A stretch of DNA of 64,000 nucleotides from Pseudomonadota bacterium (GTDB lineage Bacteria > Pseudomonadota > Gammaproteobacteria > Burkholderiales > Rhodocyclaceae): positions 95,894 through 159,893 of the forward strand of contig JAFEDI010000045.1 in NCBI GenBank assembly GCA_018241725.1, in the 5' to 3' direction. The notes under the pieces are model-generated. The model was not told the DNA's origin. It did no database searches and was given only the letters and a program-made list of their open reading frames with translations. Positions 18,383 to 25,486 of this stretch are shown in pieces (positions within the stretch are counted from its first letter, which is position 1; each line of letters opens with the position of its first letter). The position numbers and the translations under genes are program-made.

Positions 18383-18397
18383 CCTTTGGAGCCCACC

Positions 18398-19711
18398 ATG
18401 AAACAAACCAAAGCAGCCCGCGCCTCGAAGATCTCCACGGTCTTGCGCGTTACCAGCGGCAACTTCCTGGAGATGTTCGATTTCTTTCTGTACGGTTTCT
18501 ACGCCACGTACATTTCCAAGACGTTTTTCCCGAGCGACAACGAATACGCATCGCTGATCCTGACCTTTGCCACGTTCGGCGCTGGCTTCCTGATGCGTCC
18601 CTTGGGGGCGGTCCTCCTGGGCAGCTATATCGACCGCATCGGTCGCCGCCAGGGGCTGATCGTGACGCTGGGCATCATGGCCTTCGGCACCATCCTCATT
18701 GCCTTCGTGCCGGGTTACGCCACCATCGGCATTGCCGCGCCCATCCTCGTCCTGCTCGGCCGCCTGCTGCAGGGCTTCTCGGCGGGGGTGGAACTGGGCG
18801 GAGTGTCGGTTTACCTGTCTGAAATGGCGACGCCCGGCCACAAGGGCTTTTACGTCAGTTGGCAGTCGGCCAGCCAGCAGGTGGCCATCATGGCGTCGTC
18901 GGTCATCGGCTATCTGCTCAGCCAATGGCTGCTCCCGGAAGAGATCAATGCATGGGGATGGCGCATTCCCTTCTTCATCGGTTGCATGATCATCCCGGCG
19001 ATCTTCATGATCCGCCGCTCGCTGCAGGAAACCGAGGAATTCCTGGCGCGCAAGCACCACCCCACCTTCAAGGAGATCGTCAGCTCCATCGCGCACAACT
19101 GGCGCATCGTGATCGCCGGCATGATGATGGTCGTCATGACGACGGTGTCCTTCTACCTGATCACCGTCTACACGCCGACCTTCGGCAAGAGCGTACTCAA
19201 CCTGAGTTCCGCGGACAGCCTGCTGACCACGTTCTGCGTCGGCATGTCCAACTTCTTCTGGCTACCCGTCATGGGTGCGGCATCCGACCGATTCGGACGC
19301 CGGCCGGTATTGCTGACCTTCACGGTCCTGCCGATTCTCACCGCCTATCCGATCCTGTCCTGGCTGGTAGCGAACATCAGCTTCGAGAACCTGCTGGTGA
19401 CCGAACTCTGGCTGTCCTTCATGTACGCCAGTTACAACGGCGCGGCTGTGGTGGCCCTGACGGAAGTGATGCCCAAGCATGTCCGCACGGTTGGTTTCTC
19501 GCTGGCCTATAGCCTGGCGACCGCGGTTTTCGGCGGATTCACGCCGATGATTTCGACCTGGCTCATCGAAACCTGCGGCGACAAGGCGGCCCCGGGATAC
19601 TGGATGACGTTCGCGGCAGTCTGCGGCCTGATCTCCACCGTGATCCTGTACCACCGGTGCGGGATCGCCGAGCGTGGCGCTCCCGCGCTGGCGCCGCAGG
19701 GACAAGCCTAG
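18398..19711 (+). CDS. MFS transporter, metabolite:H+ symporter (citrate/tricarballylate-like), paralogue
   Basis: 437-residue symporter, paralogue of the protein at 15265-16581, with the same motifs ([50 protein letters not shown]). Start at [11 protein letters not shown] with a GGAG site; 4 codons of ORF upstream are ignored. It lies in an operon with the binding protein before it and the AbrB-like gene after it. Substrate probably a tri- or dicarboxylate. Confidence 0.87.
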   Translation: MKQTKAARASKISTVLRVTSGNFLEMFDFFLYGFYATYISKTFFPSDNEYASLILTFATFGAGFLMRPLGAVLLGSYIDRIGRRQGLIVTLGIMAFGTILIAFVPGYATIGIAAPILVLLGRLLQGFSAGVELGGVSVYLSEMATPGHKGFYVSWQSASQQVAIMASSVIGYLLSQWLLPEEINAWGWRIPFFIGCMIIPAIFMIRRSLQETEEFLARKHHPTFKEIVSSIAHNWRIVIAGMMMVVMTTVSFYLITVYTPTFGKSVLNLSSADSLLTTFCVGMSNFFWLPVMGAASDRFGRRPVLLTFTVLPILTAYPILSWLVANISFENLLVTELWLSFMYASYNGAAVVALTEVMPKHVRTVGFSLAYSLATAVFGGFTPMISTWLIETCGDKAAPGYWMTFAAVCGLISTVILYHRCGIAERGAPALAPQGQA

Positions 19712-19726
19712 TCCTGGAGTCGCGCA

Positions 19727-20809
19727 GTGACGAAAAAAGCCTCCGAACCGGCTACCGCGCGTGCTGACTTCCTGCGTCAGCTTACAGCAATGGCGGGCAG
19801 CATCGTGGTCGCTGGAGCGGGGGCCCTTTTGTGGCGATTCGGCAAGCTGCCGCTGCCGTGGCTGGTGGGGTCCCTGTACGCCATAGCACTGGCACGCATC
19901 GCCGGCCTGCCCTTGCTCGCGCCTCCCTGGGCCAGGCAAGGGGGGCAGTGGATCATCGGCAGCAACATGGGCTTGTATTTCACCTCGGCCGTTCTGGTGG
20001 AACTGGTCTCCCACGCCCCTCTGATCGTCGGGATGGCGTTTTTTTCCATGGCGATGGGCGTGGCCGGCGCCATGCTGATCGTCCGCTGGCGCGTGGCCGA
20101 CCGACCCACCGCATTTTTTTCGTCCATGCCTGGCGGGGCCTCGGAGATGGCTAATCTTTCCGACCTGTGGAACGCCTCCGTGGACCAGGTGGCAGCAGCC
20201 CACGCAACCCGGGTCATGTTGGTCGTGCTGATCGTGCCGCTCGCCTTGACACTGTTTGGCCGCCACGGAGACAGCAACGCATTGCTCCATTCCAGAAGCG
20301 TCCAGTGGCAGTACTTTCCTCTGATGATGGCCGCAAGCCTGGGGGGCATCGGCTTTTTCAAACTGTTGCGCCTGCCCAATTCCTGGGTGCTTGGCACGCT
20401 TTTGGCCGTCGCCGCACTGTCGGTCCTCGGCTTCCCCCTGTCCGGGCTGCCGGACTGGCTGACGGCCGGTGGGCAAATGCTGATCGGCATTTCCCTGGGC
20501 TGCCGATTCGGCCCCGGATTTCTGCGCAAGGCACCGGCATTCATCGCGTGCGTCGTTGCTGTCAGCCTGGTGTTTCTGGCCGTGACGGCCTCCCTGGCGT
20601 TCCTGCTGGCTGCGCCAATGGGCCTGGCCTTCCCCGGCCTCGTGCTCAGTTTCGCCCCAGGGGGCATTGCCGAGATGTCGATCACCGCGAGCCACCTGAA
20701 CCTCGGTGTGCCACTGGTGGTCGCGTCGCACGTCGTCCGCACGGCCATCCTGACGCTTCTGGCCCCCGTCGCCTTCCGTATCTTCTGTCGGCTGAATGGA
20801 GGCGGCTGA
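19727..20809 (+). CDS. AbrB-family (putative ammonia monooxygenase-like) membrane protein
   Basis: 360 residues, about 10 hydrophobic segments arranged as two similar halves. Each half contains a PLPWLVGSLYAIAL- or LPNSWVLGTLLAVAAL-like stretch and a FSSMPGGASEM or SFAPGGIAEMS motif, which define the AbrB (TIGR03082) family. The name ammonia monooxygenase is historical; the real function is unknown, but the family is often next to tricarboxylate transport genes. Starts at GTG 19727 with a GGAG site. Confidence 0.82.
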   Translation: MTKKASEPATARADFLRQLTAMAGSIVVAGAGALLWRFGKLPLPWLVGSLYAIALARIAGLPLLAPPWARQGGQWIIGSNMGLYFTSAVLVELVSHAPLIVGMAFFSMAMGVAGAMLIVRWRVADRPTAFFSSMPGGASEMANLSDLWNASVDQVAAAHATRVMLVVLIVPLALTLFGRHGDSNALLHSRSVQWQYFPLMMAASLGGIGFFKLLRLPNSWVLGTLLAVAALSVLGFPLSGLPDWLTAGGQMLIGISLGCRFGPGFLRKAPAFIACVVAVSLVFLAVTASLAFLLAAPMGLAFPGLVLSFAPGGIAEMSITASHLNLGVPLVVASHVVRTAILTLLAPVAFRIFCRLNGGG

Positions 20810-20827
20810 GAAGCACGCACAGGCCAT

Positions 20828-20854
20828 CGGGTAGCTTCCCGGGCGAAACTACCC
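20828..20854. terminator. Inverted repeat after the AbrB gene
   Basis: CGGGTAG and CTACCCG form a 7-bp stem about 20 bases after the stop of the AbrB-family gene. There is no clear T-tract, so this is a weak candidate terminator. It also marks the boundary to the lower-GC cassette region. Confidence 0.35.
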
Positions 20855-20899
20855 GTCGATACCAATTATGCCAATGCGGCACAAGCAATTGCGAATACC

Positions 20900-21259
20900 G
20901 TGCAGGCGCTCACGCCGATTGCCCTCGGCATAATTTCATGGGTTTATTTCAAGCTCTATAAAGAATCAAAGCTCAACCAAGGGGACGCCGCCAGCATAGT
21001 GAAACCCGTTTTTGGGACCCTTGGAGATAAATACAAGATTCTTGCCGTCCACAAATACGAAGCGTCCAATGAAGCTTCTGGATATACGCACATATCGCAA
21101 AACAGTCGGCCGGATCAGTGGCGGCTTCTTATTGAAATCCGAAGGTCTTTTCTCGGTATGAGGCATGAGGTCGTACCAAGGAACAACGACGACATTCTTG
21201 ACGTCATCATTAGTCGCGACGGAACAGAAAAGTGGAAGGTAATTCCATTCAACAAGTAG
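20900..21259 (+). CDS. Hypothetical protein, probable integron-cassette ORF
   Basis: About 119 residues from a GTG. A hydrophobic N-terminal stretch (LTPIALGIISWVYFKLY) suggests a membrane anchor, followed by a soluble charged domain. I recognise no family. The frame stays open back to base 20812 without an ATG, so the true N-terminus may be missing. Its composition is more AT-rich than the flanking chromosome, and the stop lies next to a likely attC half-site (ATTCAAC at 21247), the arrangement expected of a gene cassette. Confidence 0.5.
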   Translation: MQALTPIALGIISWVYFKLYKESKLNQGDAASIVKPVFGTLGDKYKILAVHKYEASNEASGYTHISQNSRPDQWRLLIEIRRSFLGMRHEVVPRNNDDILDVIISRDGTEKWKVIPFNK

Positions 21260-21330
21260 CTGTTCACCCGATGCCCGACCCGGCAGTCGAGCGGACCTGC
21301 GCGAAAACCGCACAGTCCGCTCACTTAATG
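21247..21330 (+). repeat. Left part of an attC site, split by an IS1111-type element
   Basis: ATTCAAC (21247) fits the RYYYAAC core of an attC site. It is followed by an inverted repeat GAGCGGAC (around 21289) / GTCCGCTC (21315-21322) with a loop of about 18 bases, as in attC central arms, and then CACTTAA at the insertion point. The matching right end TCAAACGTTAGAG continues at 22197-22209 on the other side of the insertion element. Joining the two restores an attC-like site of about 95 bases. Confidence 0.65.
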
Positions 21331-21411
21331 AAATGGACTCCCCCACCCCGTAGCGTGACAGACACTGAGGCCCAAGTAACCATGGGGCTGAGATCACCAG
21401 GAGGAAGTGCC

Positions 21412-21921
21412 ATGAAACAGATTGTCCGCATCGGTCTCGACATTGCCAAACCCGTCTTCCAGCTCCACGGTGTAGATAGCCACGGCAAACCGGTCTGCAA
21501 AAAGACCTTATCCCGCGGCGAAGTCCTGACCTTCTTCGTCAGCCCCTACCGCAAGAGCGGCAAGAACGACGCCAACGATGCCGAAGCGATCTGCGAAGCC
21601 GTGGGCCGGCCCAACATGCTGAACGGGCGGCAGTTTGCCGCCTGGTTGGGGCTCACGCCCCGGCAAAGCTCCAGCGGCGGCAAGACCCGGCTTGGCGCCA
21701 TCAGCAAGCGAGGGGATGCGGTGCCGCGGACCTTGCTGATTCACGGCACGAGATCAACCTTGCGCCTGACGGCCGGCAAGGAGGACAGGAAAAGCCGCTG
21801 GGCCGAGGCCCTGAAATCGAGAGCATGCAACAATGTGGCTGCTGTTGCCTTGGCGGCCAGGAATGCCCGGATCATCTGGGCGATGCTGGCTCGGGGAACC
21901 GAGTACCGAGTGGCCGCCTGA
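21412..21921 (+). pseudogene. IS1111-type transposase with a large in-frame internal deletion
   Basis: 169 codons remain of about 340. The N-terminal catalytic start IGLDIAKPVFQLHGVD (DEDD domain) runs to a shortened segment YRKSGKNDANDAEAICEAVGRPNM and then jumps directly to the C-terminal Tnp20 part FAAWLGLTPRQSSSGGKTRLG. The reading frame is preserved, but much of the catalytic and coiled-coil regions is missing, so it is almost surely inactive. A GGAGG site precedes the ATG. Confidence 0.82.
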
Positions 21922-22181
21922 ACCATACAGGCTGTCGATCTTCAACCGCAGTACCAGTGATGTCCCACCGTAGGTTTGCGAGCGAAAGTGTTGATGGGAT
22001 GACGGATCAAACCGACACGGAAAGAGCCTGATAACGTTGTTGGCCGCGCAAGGCCGTTTAATTAATGAGGCTTCCGTGGTGCGGATGTCATCAGGGCCGG
22101 CGCCGACGGGTGCCATAGTAGGCCGGATAGATTCCTGCAGGCTTGTCCATCAAACCAACAGCACATTCATCTTGCAAAATC
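21922..22181 (+). ncRNA. Putative guide (seek) RNA region of the IS1111-type element
   Basis: 260 non-coding bases between transposase stop and right inverted repeat. IS1111 elements are known to encode a small targeting RNA here. Two short strings match the target: AACGTT (22033-22038) matches the right attC flank and TTAATGA (22062-22068) matches the left junction, on either side of a GGCC/GGCC hairpin (22041-22054). Short matches can arise by chance; the RNA itself is inferred. Confidence 0.4.
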
Positions 22182-22193
22182 GGGGGAGTCCAT

Positions 22194-22209
22194 AGATCAA
22201 ACGTTAGAG
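22194..22209 (+). repeat. Right end of the split attC site
   Basis: AGATCAAACGTTAGAG contains the GTTAG core of an attC site, 14 bases before the ATG of the next cassette ORF. It completes the left part at 21247-21330. Confidence 0.65.
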
Positions 22210-22220
22210 GCCTTATCGTC

Positions 22221-22532
22221 ATGGCATGCACCAAGTGCAACGACCTTTGCGTGCGTTTCGCAATACGGCAGCCTTATGAGTTGCGTCGCGCAATAGACAT
22301 CGCAAAACAGAATGTCGAGGATGGAACGATTTCCGAAATTCCAAGTAGTAATCCGCTTTCGCAGGCGACCTTTTCCCAACTAGCGGCAGGGGAGCCGTGG
22401 GACGATATCGTCGGTTGTCGTTTTCGGTGTAATTCGTGCGGCGAGATATTCTCTCTACATGCCGAGACATATCACGGTAGTGGTGGTTATTGGGAACCCG
22501 AGAACAAAAGGTCTATCCGTGAAAACCTCTAA
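22221..22532 (+). CDS. Hypothetical protein, integron-cassette ORF with zinc-ribbon-like cysteines
   Basis: 103 residues from the ATG that follows the GTTAG core by 14 bases; the longer ORF to 22143 starts inside the insertion element. Two CxxC pairs (CTKCNDLC near the N-terminus and CRFRCNSCGEIFSLH near residue 68) suggest a metal-binding protein. The stop TAA overlaps a CTCTAAC motif resembling an attC core, the usual arrangement in cassettes. Function unknown. Confidence 0.7.
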   Translation: MACTKCNDLCVRFAIRQPYELRRAIDIAKQNVEDGTISEIPSSNPLSQATFSQLAAGEPWDDIVGCRFRCNSCGEIFSLHAETYHGSGGYWEPENKRSIRENL

Positions 22533-22560
22533 CATGGCTCTAAGGACTTCCCCGTCAAGC
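22527..22560 (+). repeat. Truncated attC-like site after the cassette ORF
   Basis: CTCTAAC (22527-22533) matches 6 of 7 positions of the RYYYAAC core, and the stop codon lies inside it. The complementary right half is not found; a terminator hairpin and a degraded IS110 element follow instead, so the site has lost its 3' half. Confidence 0.45.
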
Positions 22561-22574
22561 ACCATTTTTCAATG

Positions 22575-22600
22575 ACCGGCCGCCAGGCCGGTTTTCCTTT
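22575..22600 (+). terminator. Rho-independent terminator
   Basis: ACCGGCC and GGCCGGT form a perfect 7-bp stem with a GCCA loop, followed by TTTCCTTT. It lies 42 bases after the cassette ORF stop. From 22600 to about 22860 I see no gene; this stretch probably includes the end of the neighbouring IS110 element. Confidence 0.6.
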
Positions 22601-22867
22601 CCTGCCTACCGCTTTTCCTTCCCTGGCACTGCACGCAGTCGACGGCTCGGACAGACAGACTGCCTCTCTCTAATCGGCCTTGATCGGGTCTCGCCCGGGG
22701 CCATGCGACTAACCGCACCAGCAGGCCTCAATCGTTCATCGGCGGAATCAGGGAAACAGGGATCAGCCGTTTCTCTTTTTGATCCGCCATCAGGTTAGCC
22801 AGGCTCTCTGCTGGTCGGTCTGACCTGTTCGTCTATCGCTGATGTGCAGTTGCCATTGCTCGGTGAC

Positions 22868-23475
22868 TCAGGCCTGCTGCCAGGCCTGTGGGTTGTAGGA
22901 CTCGCCCTTGGCCAGCACCGCCCACAGTTGCCGGGCGTGCTTGTTGGCGATGGCGACCAAGGTCTTGTGGTAGCCGATCCGTCCGTTGAGCACGACGATC
23001 CACTGTTGCAGACGCGTCAGCTTTTCAGGGGATTCACGCCGCTGTTTTCGGAGCGTCGCCGCCAAGACGCTACGCGCACCTTGCACAAGCAGGGTGCGCA
23101 AGTAGTCGTCCCCTCACCGCGTGATCCGACCAAGCTTCGTCTTGCCCCCGCTGCCCGACTGACTGGGCGTGAGACCGAGCCACGCTCAGCATCAGCTCTG
23201 TCGTTCTTGACCGACTGGCGCTTGCGATAGGGGCGGGCGAACTCCGCAGCCATCAGGCGCGGTGCCAGGCCCAGACGCTGTGCCGTGCGGCCCCAATGGT
23301 GGGCGCTGCCACACGCTTCCATACCGATCACTGTGCCCGTCGGCAGCGTACTGAGCCACGTCAGAAAGCCCGATCGGTTGAACTCCCGCCGCTCCACGAT
23401 CCGACCGGTGCAGTCTGCCACGCAGGCCACGAAGACGTTCTTTGCCAGATCCACACCAACAGTCGTAGTATCCAT
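22868..23475 (-). pseudogene. IS110-family transposase, deleted and frameshifted
   Basis: The N-terminal part (MDTTTVGVDLAKNVFVACVAD to about KRQSVKNDRADAE) is the catalytic DEDD domain of an IS110-type transposase. It then joins, in the wrong frame, sequence from the C-terminal domain; the correct frame resumes as MRTLLVQGARSVLAATLRKQ and ends at NPQAWQQA. A large central part is missing. It is on the minus strand and lies between two cassette ORFs. Confidence 0.82.
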
Positions 23476-23628
23476 TTTGACTTCCCCCCTCGCCGTTTCA
23501 GATTGAGCTTAAGCAATTCAATCTTGGCACTTGGATGCCGGGTGGCAAGCCCACCAGGTGGGTGGGGGAACCTTTTGTAGTCAGTCGAGGCGCGGCTTCG
23601 CCGCTGGGCAACTTAGGAGAAAATCACT

Positions 23629-23853
23629 ATGAATAAATCTGTAACCGATCTAAGAGGAATCGCTTCATCTGGTGGCGGCATGATTCTTGATGCCAGCCAG
23701 TTTTCTGTTACTGACCTTCGTGCAATAGCATCATCAGCAAGCGGTTCTGGAGCGCGAATAACACTTCGTCACGTTGGAGCAATATCCACCACCGATCTTA
23801 GGGCAATTGCTGCATCGGGTAGCGGGTGTGTCGTTTTCGATTTTTTAGGTTAA
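23629..23853 (+). CDS. Small tandem-repeat protein, probable integron-cassette ORF
   Basis: 74 residues made almost entirely of three imperfect repeats beginning SVTDLRGIASSG, SVTDLRAIASSA and STTDLRAIAASG, each followed by a variable 9-15 residue stretch. A ribosome site (AGGAGA) precedes the ATG. No signal peptide or cysteine-rich motif. The repeat and size suggest a small solenoid or binding surface; I do not know the function. An intact attC site follows 26 bases after the stop, and a core-like TTAGGA lies just before the start, so it is best seen as a gene cassette. Confidence 0.72.
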   Translation: MNKSVTDLRGIASSGGGMILDASQFSVTDLRAIASSASGSGARITLRHVGAISTTDLRAIAASGSGCVVFDFLG

Positions 23854-23879
23854 AAAGTCAGTCCACATTAGGCACCCAT

Positions 23880-23951
23880 GCCCAACAATCCGCTCCAGCC
23901 GACCGTCAAAAAGCTACGCTTTTTGCCGTCGGCTGAGCTTTCACGTTAGCC
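23880..23951 (+). repeat. attC recombination site (intact)
   Basis: Left core GCCCAAC (23880-23886) fits RYYYAAC and right core GTTAGCC (23945-23951) fits GTTRRRY in 6 of 7 positions. Between them GCTCCAGCCGAC pairs with GTCGGCTGAGC, leaving one unpaired base on one strand, the extrahelical base expected of attC. The tip is a second stem, CAAAAAGC/GCTTTTTG. A cassette ORF starts 7 bases after the right core. Confidence 0.85.
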
Positions 23952-23957
23952 ATTACC

Positions 23958-24359
23958 ATGAACCGTTTTCCAGATGCTGAAGTGATACTACGGCTTATCG
24001 CTACTACTCAAGGTGGCAAGGGCCGCGCTATCCGTTCTGGTTATCGACCAAATTACGCGGTGAAAACTGACTATCTAACTTCGGTGCATCACGAACTTAT
24101 CGGCTCCTCAGAAATACCACCAGGTAGCGAAGGCATGGCGAATGTTTGGTTCCTGACTCCTGAGGTCTATCCGCATACACTGTGGCCGGGACGCGAAATT
24201 TCTGTTTCGGAAGGCCCCTTAGTAGTCGGCTCAGCTGTTGTAGTGTCGGTCTTTAACCCAATTTTGCAGGGTGCCAATGGCCGCTTCCGTCATCTGCGCA
24301 GGACGGCACCATCACCTATTCCGGATGGCTCCGGCAAGGGCAGTCGGCTGTTGAGATAG
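23958..24359 (+). CDS. EF-Tu C-terminal-domain-like protein, truncated integron cassette
   Basis: 133 codons. Residues 1-100 resemble the C-terminal beta-barrel of elongation factor Tu: EVILRLIATTQGGKGRAIRSGYRPNY is followed by VWFLTPEVYPHTLWPGREISVSEGPLVVGSAVVVSVFNP. Stand-alone proteins of this type occur in integron cassettes. The last ~30 residues (from about NGRFRHLRR) are translated from GC-rich sequence and overlap the end of the convergent transglutaminase-like gene, so the original 3' end and attC were probably lost at a junction near 24270. Confidence 0.65.
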   Translation: MNRFPDAEVILRLIATTQGGKGRAIRSGYRPNYAVKTDYLTSVHHELIGSSEIPPGSEGMANVWFLTPEVYPHTLWPGREISVSEGPLVVGSAVVVSVFNPILQGANGRFRHLRRTAPSPIPDGSGKGSRLLR

Positions 24360-25006
24360 CCCTCGGCAAAACGATGCAACCCCTGCGGCACCAGCGAAAG
24401 CCAGCGATTGAAATGAATGCCGAGCAGGCGGTTGTTGCCGGCCCGGGCGGCCAATGCTTCGGCCAGCGTGGCAAAGACCGGGTTGCTGTCGTCAAGGTCG
24501 CCGGCATTTGCCTGGGAAAAACTGTCCTGCCGGGCATTCCAGTCGCCGCTGGCGGCGGCTGTCAGGCCGAAACCGACGGCCAACCCCGATTCGGCCAGAC
24601 GCTGTTTTTGAAGATGCAGCATTGCCGGCTGAAAGAGATAGCTGTCGGTATGCCACCAACGCCCGGCCACCCGCACCTGGCTGACGGCGTGAAACAGTCT
24701 CGCCGGTAGACAGTAGTAGACCGGCAACGGTACGGCACCGAACAGCACACGCTTGTCGAGCGCCACGAAGCGCAGCCTGGCCGGAATGCCGGCGGCGTGC
24801 AGCAAGGCACAGAACAGGTCGCCCTGGGCATTGCAGTGACCGCGCCGAAGCGCCAAGGTGTGCTCGGGCGTTACGCCTTCAAAGCCGGCAGTAAAGCCGA
24901 AGGCGATTTCATCGCGCACGAAATCGTGGATGGCGACACAGGCCGCCTCTTCCGAACGAAAGGCGCCCTGCCCCTGCAAGGTCTCAAGGACATCCGGGAT
25001 GCGCAT
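24290..25006 (-). CDS. Transglutaminase-like domain protein
   Basis: 238 residues. The centre has the transglutaminase/cysteine-protease core: GHCNAQGDLFCALLHAAGIPARLRFVAL (Cys), later WWHTDSYLF (His, Asp). No signal peptide. Last gene of a minus-strand cluster with tetR, an ABC1-type kinase and a small membrane protein. Its C-terminal end meets the cassette region, and the final residues may be affected by that junction. Substrate unknown. Confidence 0.8.
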   Translation of the reverse strand: MRIPDVLETLQGQGAFRSEEAACVAIHDFVRDEIAFGFTAGFEGVTPEHTLALRRGHCNAQGDLFCALLHAAGIPARLRFVALDKRVLFGAVPLPVYYCLPARLFHAVSQVRVAGRWWHTDSYLFQPAMLHLQKQRLAESGLAVGFGLTAAASGDWNARQDSFSQANAGDLDDSNPVFATLAEALAARAGNNRLLGIHFNRWLSLVPQGLHRFAEGYLNSRLPLPEPSGIGDGAVLRR

Positions 25007-25050
25007 TCAACCCACCGCCACCCAAGGCGCGCGACGGATGGCGAGCCGAT

Positions 25051-25473
25051 TCACAACCGCGTCCATACCTGGGCGACGCCGATTAGATGCACGATGCCGT
25101 AGCCAAGGCAGATAAGCGAACTCCACACCAGAAATGGCGTCGCCTGCTGGCTGGCAAAAACCAGCAAGGGCAGGATGGCGAGGCCGCGCATCAGATAGAT
25201 GGCGGTAATCGCCACCAGCGCCGCTTTCTGCCTGGGCAGCGCCGTTAGAACGCCAGCTCCGGCCAGAGCATAGGCCGCCCAGGCACTTAGCACCAGAGCG
25301 ATGCAGAGCGTGACGACAGCCGGATAAAGCTGGCCGGCCGCTGCGGCGCTGGCCATGTCCTCGCCGGCCCCGAAAAAGCGATACCAGGGGGCTCCGCCCC
25401 AGACGATGAGGACATGCAGCAGCGCGGCAATAGCACTGAGAGCGGCACCGCCGATCAGCCAGATGTTGTACAT
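25051..25473 (-). CDS. Small four-helix membrane protein
   Basis: 140 residues, four hydrophobic segments (near residues 5-24, 51-70, 82-98 and 110-132). I do not recognise the family. The ATG at 25473 begins MYNIWLIGGAALSAIAALLHV; the ORF upstream overlaps the kinase gene and is not used. Its start lies just inside the end of the preceding gene's frame region, so the two are likely co-transcribed. Confidence 0.75.
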   Translation of the reverse strand: MYNIWLIGGAALSAIAALLHVLIVWGGAPWYRFFGAGEDMASAAAAGQLYPAVVTLCIALVLSAWAAYALAGAGVLTALPRQKAALVAITAIYLMRGLAILPLLVFASQQATPFLVWSSLICLGYGIVHLIGVAQVWTRL

Positions 25474-25486
25474 GGCAAAACCCTCG

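Larger units (their letters stand above)
21333..22193 (+). mobile_element. IS1111-type (IS110 family) element inserted in attC, internally deleted
   Basis: Bounded by 12-bp subterminal inverted repeats ATGGACTCCCCC (21333-21344) and GGGGGAGTCCAT (22182-22193), a feature of the IS1111 subgroup of IS110. The flanks are the two halves of an attC site, which fits the IS1111-attC group known to target integron recombination sites. The element is about 860 bases, short for the family (about 1.4-1.6 kb) because its transposase gene has lost its middle. The non-coding stretch 21922-22181 is where this subgroup carries its guide (seek) RNA. Confidence 0.8.

Noticed and set aside
19262-20865. Minus-strand ORFs opposite the AbrB-family gene
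   Set aside because: No recognisable domain; plus strand encodes a conserved membrane protein.
23590-23617. Possible attC right half before the repeat-protein ORF (GCGGCTTCGCCGC and TTAGGA)
   Set aside because: Only a hairpin tip and a weak core can be seen; no left core or paired arms, so not listed as a site.
20810-24400. CRISPR array
   Set aside because: The repeated structures are attC sites and an in-protein repeat; no regular direct repeats with spacers are present in the window.
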